Assembly (NCBI GenBank): GCA_038380795.1
Contig: CM076279.1
Location: 4,479,001 to 4,543,000 of the forward strand
DNA length: 64,000 nt
DNA from: Pyrocephalus nanus
Lineage: Eukaryota; Chordata; Aves; Passeriformes; Tyrannidae
Direction of reading: 5' to 3'
Position numbers and translations under genes: made by a program. The notes below the pieces were generated by a model that saw only the letters and a list, made by a program, of their open reading frames with translations, was not told where the DNA came from and searched no databases. Positions 11,001 to 22,030 of the stretch are shown here, piece after piece (the stretch's first letter is position 1; the number at the start of each line of letters is the position of its first letter).

Positions 11001-11718
11001 CCTGGCAGGACTGTGCAAGCAAAATTGCCCTCACAAGGATAGAAAATTATCTAATAGAGGAATTGCGCTGGTGCGCCGGGCAAACGTTGCCACGATCTTA
11101 AATAATAATTTCAAAACCCAAGCACAGGAAATTGTGTCTGTAACTACACCCTGTATTGCTATTGTACACAAAGACAGTTATAGCCTGGGACAGTATTTTA
11201 AAATAATAATCAGTTTGGTGTGACAATGCTTAAGATTTTGCTCAAGTCAAAACGCCCAATTTACGATTCCCCAGTCACTTCACGTGTCGTGTTTTGTACG
11301 TGACTGTGGCTCCGACACCGCAATTTGCCAGGTTTAGAAAAAAAAAAAATGGAGAGAGAGAGATAAAGGTTAGTTTCATGGACTTGTGTCAAGAATTAAG
11401 TTTCTCTGCTTGGGACACTTGGGAGAGCTCCTGTTACCAAACACTGAATGTACAGTATTACTGCAGCTCTACAGAACAGGAACCAGGCTCAGACAGTGGA
11501 ACCAAGAGAGGCCTGAGAGTCTCATCAGGATCCGGAAGGGTCAGGCCAGGAACAAGCCCTCTGGAATATCCCCTGTTCTTGCCTCAGCTTTGCTTACCCA
11601 GAGTCAAACCCAGGGCTACTGCTCCTTTAACATCTGAGATGGGAGTTGTTGTATATTATTAGCAGGTTCCACCTAATTTCTTTTTACAATGGGCTCCAAA
11701 ATAAGAAGAGCAGAACAA
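8071..11718. other. Intergenic, no gene seen
   Basis: Unique sequence with no protein-like frame. An AATAAA at 9043-9048 may be a distal TMEM100 poly(A) signal. A palindrome lies at 9165-9176. At 11260-11310, inverted CAGTCAC/GTGACTG arms surround a CACGTG E-box. The region looks like ordinary flank with possible regulatory islands. Confidence 0.4.
9165..9176. promoter_or_regulatory. 12-bp perfect palindrome GACACCGGTGTC
   Basis: A perfect palindrome followed by TAGTGTCA. The arrangement TGACACC-GGTGTC resembles the facing half-sites of T-box factor palindromes (TCACACC/GGTGTGA). It lies about 1.1 kb beyond the probable main end of TMEM100. Binding is inference. Confidence 0.4.
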
Positions 11719-11805
11719 TATTGGCAGCCATCATTTCGTATATATATTTCCAGCACCTCTAAGTATTAGCAGCTGTCATTTTGCATTTATATTTCCAGTA
11801 CCTCT
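11719..11805 (+). repeat. Diverged tandem duplication, 42-bp copies, period 45
   Basis: Copies at 11719-11760 and 11764-11805 differ at about 7 of 42 positions by eye. Shared words include GCAG, TCATTT, TATATTTCCAG and ACCTCT. The divergence shows an old duplication still recognisable in register. Confidence 0.85.
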
Positions 11806-14800
11806 GATGCCTTTAGCCTGTGGGACATTTTAGCTATATCAGTACAAATATTTGCTGATTACAAAGGGATTTTATATATAAAAGTACATTGCATATCAAG
11901 AATTGCACTGTATGATGCAAAAAAATATAAATCCTGGCAGAAATCTGTGTGTAGACTAAATCTTACAGGCTAAACCATATGGGAGAACAATGGTCTTAAA
12001 CTGCAGAATCAACTTGAATTTTTGGCTTTTATTCAGGTTGTTGATGTCACTATTAACATGACACAAGACCTAATCCTTCCTCTTGTGAGCAGCCAGTTGG
12101 AGTCCTATTGTCCTGATTCTATGCATCTTAAAATTTGAATTTGTGGCAAACATGGCATATTTGAAAAACAGGATTTTTTTGATTGATTGTTTTTTTCTTA
12201 ACTCTTCTTCTGTGCCTTCTAGACTAAGAGAAAAAGAGTATTAAACTTTAAAAAACAGGGACAAAAAGAGGAAAGCAAGTGAAGATCACACAGCTGCAGA
12301 TGTTGGACTATGCATAAAGACATGGAGGGATATGAATGCTTTACATAAGGGCCCTGTTGAAAGATAGAGACTTTAAAAAATATGTAAGTCTTGTTTCTGA
12401 TACATCCTTGGCAATATTCTCATTTTCACTCTTAGAATGTGCCTGAAGTCCCCAGGTTAACATCAGTCTTTGATCTCACCTCATATTTATTTTCTGTTTC
12501 CCAGAACCATTTAGCTCAGCAAAAGGCAGAATCTCATCTTTTGCAGTCTGACTGGAATCAAATGGCCATTTGGGATTTGCAGAAGCAGTGCCCCCCTGGT
12601 TTTGTGAGTTATAAGGCATTCAGCCCCAGTCTGCTCTTCAAGAGGTAGGCACTGTGTAGAGGTAAAGATTTCTGAACTGCAGTGAGAGATAGTGAATTAT
12701 CTATGAAAAAAAAAAAAAAAAAAGGTAAATAACTGCAGAGCAGCCCTTCTCAGCCACGTTCCCTTTCGATCTGAAGGCCCGAGTTTGTGAATAGAGTTAA
12801 CAGCTTTCCTGGAAAACTGGCCCATGACATTATTTCCTTGTGAACTCCATCCACCTGTCATGTTAGGGCTTGGTGCGACGCCAGCGCTGGCAGGAAATAA
12901 TAGGCAGCAGGATGCTGGTGTGTGTCGATGGCCCTGACCCTCCCATTCCTGAACATGAATAAGCTCCGAGCTCACCAGGCGTCACAGCAGAGCGGCTCCC
13001 GGGCCCTCGGCAGCGCATGGGTGGGATGCACAGCCACTAAAATAACATCCAGCCGGCAGAGCTGCGGCAGGAGCCGCATGGGAAGGGATGGTGTCACATT
13101 CTCGCCGCCCGCTGCTCTTTGTTCTCGCCCTGCACGCTCGCCGTGCTGCAGAGAGCACAGGGGCTGCCTCGCAGGGGGGAAAAGTGCAAAGCAAGCATGT
13201 AGGGGAGTTTGCTGAGCCCCCCCAAAAGAGCACAAAAGATTCATTGAACAACTTCACTGCTTCTGCTGGGGGGACGTGAGTTATGAGCCTAAAGTGGTTT
13301 GCAGATGGCTCTCTCCTGGTGTGCCTGAGAAAGGCAGTTCAATTTGGTGTTTAAGGATGTTAGGTGGTGAGTCAGGGGAGCCCAAATCACCCTTAAATCA
13401 GACTTGGGCTCAGTTTCTGACATGGTTCTCTGAGACCACCCCAGCCATCCCTTGTCCATCTGGTTAGGTGGCATCCCCAAATACTGCATAGGCATTGGGC
13501 AGAACGCAGAGAGGACAAAAAGACTTCTTATTACCATTTTTCCCTCTGCCAGACCACATGTGACAAAATCTGTTTAGGTTCTCATGAGGGAAATGCTCTC
13601 TGAGGTACTCAGAGTATTAATCTGGAATATTAGCCCTCTTGCTCCTCATCTCAAAGGTACAGGAGATAGCTGTGCTCTCCTGAAGGACATACCATTTTTA
13701 AGTCATTAGTCCATTTTCTTTTATCTTAAACACTTCTCTGTTGGTAAAAATAAGCATAAAAAGAGAAAAGATCACATATACACACACATACTCTTTGACT
13801 ACGTGTAGGAGCAAATAGCCTGAGACGTGTGTATTTCTAATGCTTGCAGCATAAAAATGCACTCCCCCAAAGGAAGCTCCTTCCCAGGACTGATGGCTGA
13901 GAGCCAGGATAATTGCTGGAAGGGCCAGGCACATTGGGACTGCAGCCGAAATGGAAGTTTATTTGCAAGCCAGGGCTCACAGCTCCCCACTGCCTTTGCA
14001 GTCTGATGGTTAAGAAATGTCTGATCCCAAGAAGCTCTGGCTTGCTGTGGTGAGATGTCTTCTCCTCTAAATCAAGCCATGACCATTTTCCCCTCATCTT
14101 CCATGTAATGGAGGAGCTGAAATCCCCCTGTACTTCACATCATGTAACTCAAGAGCTCTTCAGCTAAGAGAGCTGGGCTCAGATACACAGCCTGTGAACA
14201 GGCTTATTTCTGGACTCCATGGGGTATGTTATGTATGACCATCTGTGTTGCCACTTCTGATTTGTTTTTAGCTAGATAGAGACAAAGATAATTTCATTCT
14301 TTGCCCACCAACTGATGGTGCTTCAAAGGATGACCTCTGCTATCACACAAGCAAAGGCTTTTCAGCCTTCACTCTGGCTTGTAAAACAAATTTATAAAGA
14401 AACATCCTGATCTCTTAGCCATTTCCCTATAAATATTTTCCTCAAGAAAGTCATATAACTGGATCTGGAGCAAAACTGTTGCCTGATCTGGAGCAGAAGT
14501 GGTACAGCAGAAGTTTAATAAAATGCAGGCTTGAAGCAGAGCATCCTGTCACCCCTATGCCTTTTTGTCCAAAGGCAAAACTGCTGAAGTCAATAATGTA
14601 ACTCCTGCAAAAGGTCATAAAGATGGTCAAATTATTGCTCACATTTTAACTCTTGCAAGATGAGTGACTAAGTGTAATAGGACCAACACCTTCATTTGTC
14701 TTTTGTAATAAAAACCCCAACAAGCCAGAGAACAAGCTGTTCTTCCCTTGGCAGAGCATTTCGGTTCCCTTGTCACAGCAGCTGGGACATGACAGATGTC

Positions 14801-16101
14801 ATTGCCTCGATTGCCACCAGCTCCAAGTATTGTGAAAGATGTAAACCATCAGTGTTGGGCACAGCATTCACAGCCACTGACTGGCTCAGGTTCTGCCCCA
14901 CTGTGTGCTGACATCAGTAGGTCTGAGGTGGCTTATCTGAGCAGCCACCTCATCCTCACTGTAGCCTGGGCTGCTTCATCACGCCAGGCAGGATTGGAAG
15001 GACTAACATCCAGACATGGAAAAGCACAGTTGGTCTGTCAAGTGACCAGAAGTGAAAGCACGGAGCCTGGAGCTCAGGTTGGGACAAAAACACCCAGAGA
15101 GGATCGATGTGCCCACGTGTGCTTTGCTCACACTGATGCTAAAGCGGAGGTAAGCGCTGCAGGGAAGGACTGGAGCACATTGGCAACCAGCCTGGGGAGG
15201 TGCTGGGATGTGTCTGATCCCTGGCTGGGTGAAGGGCTTTGTTTTCCTTTGCATGAAGCAATGACAGCCAGGTCTGGGCTCCACACAGACTGTTGCTGGA
15301 CACCCCAGAGCACGGGGTGAATCACACTGTGGTGATTCTGATGCACTTCTGCCAGTGGCTTTGTGGGACTTCTGGGGAACTGGCCATTAGATCATTTCCC
15401 AGAGCCAACAACCGGGGACTCAATCAGATGGTATCAACTTCCACTCAGATTTTTGGGCTAAATGGTCAATAAAAATATTCCCTTGGTGGTGCTGAAACCA
15501 TTTGTGCTTCTGTGCAAGAATAACTATTCAATTGCCTTTGGAATACAACAAGCTTGTTCCAGTCAAAGCTACAGAATTTAAACCTGCCACCCGAAATGGC
15601 CATTACTGAACAACAGGACTGCACAGGAATGGGCAGCCAGACATTCCCCTGCCTGGCAAGTCGTGTTCTGCAACTGCCCTGGGTCTCAGCCCTTCTCCAA
15701 AACTCTGCTGTGTTTTTACAAGGCCCAGACCTCTTAATCCACTTGCTTTAGGTGTATTTTCTGTTTAGCTTCACAGAGAGCCAGGCCATGGCTGGTAAGG
15801 ACAACTGATGGCAGTGTGTGACAGAGCAGGGTGCTGAGGGAAACTGGGGGGAACTGGGACATGAAGAACCCCATTTCCCTTTGCATGGGTGAGCAGCAGC
15901 TGCCTGTCACTGCTGAGCACACCTCTGTGTGCAAGTCCTGCCGTTCTGAGCATCCCCAGTCTCCCAGAATCACGGTGACATTGCCAGCCCTGAGCAGCTC
16001 CTTGTCCTGAGTTCTCAGAAGCTCAGGGCTGCACAGAGCTGCCTGCACCGAGCCCTTTGCACAGCACTGAGGGCCTGTACACAAATTTGGGATATTTTTG
16101 A
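11806..16101. other. Intergenic, no gene seen
   Basis: Mixed unique sequence with an A18 run at 12706-12723 and a small CpG-rich patch at 12955-13150. The longest frame here (174 codons, 14796-15320, plus) has no conserved motif, no balanced domain composition and no splice context, and I regard it as chance. Confidence 0.4.
12955..13150. promoter_or_regulatory. Small CpG-rich patch
   Basis: About 200 bp clearly richer in CpG than its surroundings, with a short hairpin TGCGGC-AGGA-GCCGCA near 13063-13078 and repeated CGCC/GCCG words. It could be a minor promoter or an unmethylated enhancer. No recognisable exon follows on either strand. Confidence 0.35.
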
Positions 16102-16115
16102 GCGCCATCTACTGG
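16102..16115 (-). promoter_or_regulatory. CTCF-like binding site
   Basis: Reading the minus strand, CCAGTAGATGGCGC matches every position of the CTCF core consensus CCASYAGRKGGCRS and is followed by T. It is the best CTCF match I found by eye in the window and lies between TMEM100 and SMIM36. Occupancy cannot be known from sequence. Confidence 0.65.
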
Positions 16116-19100
16116 AGTTTTGTCTGTTTCCTAATTGTTTGCACACTTGGTGTGCTGCTTACATATTCTTATGTCCATAATAATCTGTGTTCAGAGGTAT
16201 GAAGGACTTAAAATTGAAAATAATGAGAAAGTAAGATTTCAGCACCACAGTGCTCCATGACTCAGGCATCTCCCAACATCACAACAAGCACTTTGTCACG
16301 CTCCCAGTCTAATAGTCTTTCATTTCCTAGGGTGACCAATTTCCCAACACAAGAGCTACAGCTGGTCAGAAACTCCCAAGAGAATAGTCTTCCACTGGAG
16401 AACGATGATCTGATTAAGTCAAAACATTTCATAGAAATGTAACAATTTTATTGCTTATTCATTTTTACAGGAAATTGTAATCACTGGATTACCACATTTA
16501 ATTTTCAGCTGCATTGTTTTTAAAAAATCAGAAAGGGAAAGATAGCACAAAAGATATTCATCTTGCTGAAATGAAATATGTGGGAATGAAACATGGGAAA
16601 GCTGTGTACCTAAATCCATGCATAGATAAACTCCTGAGGCTGACATTTTCATCCTTGTTTGGGAAGGCAACAAAATGAGAACAACCCTGGAGTTTTTCAT
16701 GGAATGAAATTCCAGACTGCGAAGAGCTCCGGTCCCTGAATTTTTTTATTTCTCCATTCTATGTTGTTTTGAGAGAAAATAGCCTGACTTGGGAAATTCT
16801 TTCCCTCTGTGTCTGTCCCACTGCTGATACCTTGCTAAACCCTAATTCTGCCGACGCACTCAGTTCAGCAAGACTGTTGGCAGTTCCAGTTTCCTGTAGC
16901 AGAGGCAAACCTTTTGTACTTTCTCCCTTTGGGCAATTTTCTTTTTTCCCAGTAATAGAAGTGTGCGAGGTCTTTCCAGCTGGGAAATGCACGTTGCAGG
17001 CGGCGGGGCCAAGTGCACAAAGAGAAAGGAGGCTCGGTGCGAGTTACGACACCGACATCTGGCAGATAGATTTGGTGTCTCTGTCACCTCCTTTGCTGGA
17101 CAATGCTCTTGTCCCCAGAGTGAAGTCTTTGTTAAATGCTGGAACTCTGAAAATGTGACTGGCATCAGCTCTGCAGAGCACTTTGAGAGTTCTCATCTGC
17201 ACAGATCTGGGTTTGCAAGAAGTAAAATCTCCCCTGGTCTTTCCTCTGCATGATACCCTGAATGGACATCAGGTTTTGGGGAGTCTGTTGCAGAAAGCTG
17301 CAGTCTGGACACAGGGCTGAGGAGCAGTTTGGAGAGAAAGAAGCAGAGAAATGTTTGGGACAGAAGCAGCAGTCACAGCTTGCTCTCCAAATGACTGTTG
17401 CCATAAACAGCCAGTTTTGACCTGGTGTTAGAGGGCTGCTGTTCAGAATCCAGCACTCTGAGCCCCTGATGGTAACACTCCATCTGTGGGGGACAACTGC
17501 TATTTCCATCTCATTCAGCCACTCTTTTTAGCTACTTTGGGATGGGCAGTGCAGAGGGATCATTTAATCACCGGGACAAGTCTGAGCAGGAGCCTTGTGA
17601 AGGACACCCCCACAAAGTCACTCCTCACTTTCTTTCCAGCTCCTAAGTGGTAGTGGGAGGGTTGTTCTATTGGTATGACAGTGCTTGGGGATTTGTACTT
17701 ATTTTCTAGATCTCCCAGTCTTTGTGGAGTGTGTGGAACATACCCAAGGTGGTGCTTTTTGATCTGCCTTGCTGATGAGACTGCAAGTTCCCCAGAGCAA
17801 GGCTGTCAGTCCCACGTGGGTGTGGAGGGCACAGCAGTGGGCAGCTCTCTCCAGTGGTCCAACCCCTGGGCAGCTCCTGCAGACCAGCAAGGTTTTGAGG
17901 GGGCCTAAAAGCCCCTGGATATAGGAGGGAGAGACAAAACCCTCATTTCCAGCAGAGAGATGCTGTGTGCTGCTCCTTGGTAGGGGTGAGGTGGGCAGAG
18001 CTGTTCTGCATCCCCTGCACATCACACACAGAAGGATCAGCACTGTAAATTATATTAAACAGTCTAGTCAGATTTTATTTTTTTTCCAGCAAAGTTAAAA
18101 TCCACCTTGAAACAAAGTTTTCCCTTTGGGTTAGTGCAGCAGTTCAGCTGAACATAGAAGATGCTATTGAAGCAATTTTTGGCGTGGAAGAGATTAAGCA
18201 CCGTGAAGTCAGAACTAAAAGCCTGCAGTTCAGTGTGAAATTCCATTCCTGGACATGTGAGTTATATCATGGTCAGAACTCAGGGCCGTCTGACAACTGC
18301 CTTGGGAAGTTTTGTATTAAAGTCCCGTCAAGCATTACAAGTGTCCTAAAGTGATGATGGAATGACTGATTAGAGAGGGGCAGCTGGTAATGAATGGCCT
18401 TGAGCTGCAGAGAGACGCTCCAGGCTCCCAACGGAGGAGGGATGTGCGCTAAAACATCAGCTCAATTTAGAGCATTTTGAAGCCTGTTTGTAGATGAACA
18501 TGGACATCCACAGTGGCCTCCTCCTCTGTGAGCAGAGAGCAAACCTAGATGCCAGAAAGGGGGAAAAAATGAAAAGCAGTGTTGTTTTTTTTTAATGGAG
18601 ACCTTGGTAGTAGGCCTGAGTAGAGAACTCGGCTCCCATCTTTAAGTTTGTGGAGGATGGAAGGAGAAGTCTTCATGTTTTAATATCATCTCTTGAATAC
18701 TGGCATGTTTCCATCATCTTATTCAATCTATGAAGCATAGGCAACTTTCTCATGCATGAGCTGTGTTTATATAACACAGTCTTATCATATGATGTTGGAA
18801 CATTTTGACAGTGTTTGCCAAACACAAGCTTGTAGCTCAAATTTCTGGATATATTTAAAAATTTCCAAGATGGGTTCATTAGTTACACTTTCCATTAGAC
18901 ACTTGTTCCTAACTGATGGAAATAATAGCAATCTGGTTTTCTCAAAGGTTTTTTTTTCCAGGCATTATTTGTTTGGTTGTTTGTTTGCTTTTAACATCTG
19001 CTCAATTAAGCAACGTTTTATCATTGTGCATATAAACAATCATCCTGTTATAACTCTTTTCACTTAAGTAGATGATCTGTAAATAGTAATTCTGCAAATT

Positions 19101-21166
19101 TAGAGATATGCCCTGAGCAATACACCTATAAAAACTATATAATATAAAGAAACCAGAGCATTTCCTTTATTCTGAATCCCCAAAATGTGATGATAACCCA
19201 ACTTTCAGATTCCTATAAACCCAAGATTGTACCCACAGTTGTCTACCTATTGGAAACAACTTTTTCATTCTAAAAGGAGTCTCATTTTCATGACAATTTT
19301 ACGTAACTGAGGAAAGGAATTTATACTATCTCTAAATGAAAATAGGAAACCAATTCACTCAACCAAATTTGAGGAACTTTTTAGTTATAGATGTCACCTG
19401 GACCGAGGTCCAGAAACTGTCACTGGATTTTTCCATGCTTTCTGTGGCTTTTATTCAAAGTATATAAGGAGAGAAGGTTCATTTGCCACAAGCATGAAAC
19501 AGCACTAGAATAATTTAAACCTATTCAGTGTCAGGGAATTCAAGTTTTAGGGGTTTTTCTCATAGTGAAAGTCATTTGGTTTGGGGCCATCAATTAAGCA
19601 ATCCAAAAATCCAGCAGAGCCAGAGTCTGATTACAATCTAATCACGTTGCAGTGAAACTGCACAGTAATCACAGTTGTCATTGCCACACAAAAGGTTGCT
19701 CTCAGCTGTCAATCTTTCTATCACCAACAGGAAAATCAACTTCCATGCTGTTTACAAGCCTCGCTTGGGGACCCTTGGGCCTAAATCCTAAACAAACTTC
19801 CTCTGCAGTAATTGCTAACAGAGTAGCACAGCATGGAGACTTGGTCACTGGAGGTCCATTATTTGTTAAATTGCCATCTCAAGAGCCAGTTCCCTTCTCT
19901 TCATCACTCCTTTTGTTTGTTCCCATGCCAGAGGTTCTCGGTAGTCTCACAATGAGCTGCGAAAGCCGCCTTTCCAAAAACTGGTGTTCCAGTGCCTCCA
20001 AAGAACAGCAGTTCAGCTCAGCATCAAATCCCCTTATTCCCTGGCCTACGTATTTTATTTGGAAACCACTGACTGCATTTGTTCAGATGAAAGTCACAGC
20101 GAGGGCTGCACTTTGGGACGACTTTCTGCTGTTGTTGTGAACCAAGCAATGAATACAGAGAGGCTTAAGGTTAAACTGGGGCTCCAGTGCTCTGCTGAAC
20201 CAAGTCTGAGCTAATGCCTGTGACTCCTGAGCCAAAACCCGGGTGGCTTCTTGTACTTCTGCCCTGCAGTGAGAGCTGAAAGGTGCAGTGAGGTGTCTGT
20301 CAAATCACACATCGTGGTTGGTACACTGAAGGTTTCACTCTGATGGATTTTTGCCCTAGGCCAGGGAAGGAATTTGCATACAATGAAAATATTTTTTCTA
20401 AGTTAAACTGAAACACAGCCTTATTTCAAGGAAAGTTTGGAGGGTAGCCATACACATTTTGAAATCCCTGGACCAGGACTGAGCCACTGAAACAGATTTT
20501 GCAAGATGTGGGGGCTTTTTACAATAAAGGCACAGAGTGGATCTCTTGTTCTTTTTTGATCCTAAGAGTAATACTTTGTTACTCTCTTTCAAAACAAAAG
20601 TAGAAGTAATTGATTGCTTTGAGTTCCTTATTCAGGAACATTCCAATAACATCACACCTTATGCTTTGGCTTCTGTAATGGCTTTTCCCTGAGCTCTTGA
20701 CAGCAGGGTTCTGACTTCTGCTGAGTTAACAGCGTGTTCTCCAGAGTATTGATCCTGGAGGCAATAAGGAAACTGTAAAGCAGAACCTGGATACAAGACA
20801 CAACATATTTGAGACCTCAGCCTGGGTATTTTTCAAGGTCAGTCTTGGATTTCATGTTTAAGACCACAGAAGCAGCACTCAGAACTTGCACTGTGCCCAT
20901 TGTAAAGAACCTTCTCCAATTCTCCACGAAACAAATTCTCTTGGGCTTTAATATACGTCTGTGAATACACATAGAAACCCCCCAACCTCTAATATTCTTC
21001 CTTTGAGAAATTACATAGTCTTTAGAAGTAATTTCTAATAAGAAGCATTGCTTTCATTGCACTTTAGAACTAGCAATTGATTAACTGAATTATCTGCAGC
21101 TGCTACTGTTCTTTATTGGTTTTTAATGAACTGCAATGCATTATAAATGTAATTCCAAGCTAACCT

Positions 21167-21190
21167 GAGCTCCCAGCAAGCTGGGAGCTC
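21167..21190. repeat. Near-perfect 24-bp palindrome (11-bp arms, AA centre)
   Basis: Arms GAGCTCCCAGC (21167-21177) and GCTGGGAGCTC (21180-21190) are exact reverse complements separated by AA. In DNA it could extrude as a cruciform; in RNA it would need a larger loop. No flanking repeat explains it. Confidence 0.95.
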
Positions 21191-22006
21191 TTACTGATCT
21201 CAGTGGGATATGCAGGTTTGTAAGAATGTGATATCTTTTATTTCTTGTTGTCTGAAAGAGCTACTTCTATAATTGTTTAGCATCCTAAAAAAAATATGGG
21301 TTTCATTACAAAATAAGAAGGAGAGTCACTAAAACAAAGGTGGGTTCTGTGGGTGGCCTGGTGTCTGTATCAAGTCTGCATGTTAATAGAGCTGGAACAG
21401 AGCCACTGAATATCTTGTTGCCTAGCCTAGGCAATTATTTGGTTTGGTGGTATTTACTGAGCCTCTTGCAGCACTTGGAGCTTGATTTCTAGTTCAATCA
21501 TCTGCTGAAGCACAGAAAAGCTGACTAGAAAATGTGCTTTCCCTACAATGTGATGTTTTCTTTTTTAAAGACAAGCACACAGGGTAGTTAGCTTTGATGC
21601 TAAGTAACTTTTCCTATGGGATCCCTTATTTGCATAACAGCATTTAGTTTTGCTGTTTGAACACCTGAAAGCCCAAATTCTTCTGGCTTTCCCAGGGAAT
21701 TTGTACCTGGAATGCACTGTGCCCTGGGCTGATGAAGCCACAGTGTGATCCTTCTAAAATCTCCAAATTATTCTGTATCTTTAAAGGGTTCTGGCAGGAT
21801 TACATCCTTCACAGCAATACCTATACGTGGGAAAGAGAAATGTAACCAATTCCCCTGCTGACCTTTATCTTATTGTGTCTATTTAAAACAGGAAAAGCAT
21901 GCCCACTGGCTCAGCTAATACCTTAAATAACTAAAAGACACCCTGCTATTCCCAATTCCTGAGTACTTCCTTGTTTGCTTCCCTCCTGGCTAGCAGCAGC
22001 TCGCAT

Positions 22007-22030
22007 ATATATTTATAAATATATGCAAAT
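22007..22030 (+). promoter_or_regulatory. 18-bp AT palindrome overlapping an octamer motif
   Basis: ATATATTTATAAATATAT (22007-22024) is a perfect palindrome. It overlaps by two bases the canonical POU/Oct octamer ATGCAAAT (22023-22030). Either may be chance in AT-rich DNA, but the overlap is neat. Confidence 0.5.

Noticed and set aside
14796..15320. 174-codon plus-strand frame
   Set aside because: Low-information composition and no family resemblance; expected by chance in 64 kb.
16238..16256. REST-like half-site TTCAGCACC
   Set aside because: The second half-site is not present at a permitted spacing.
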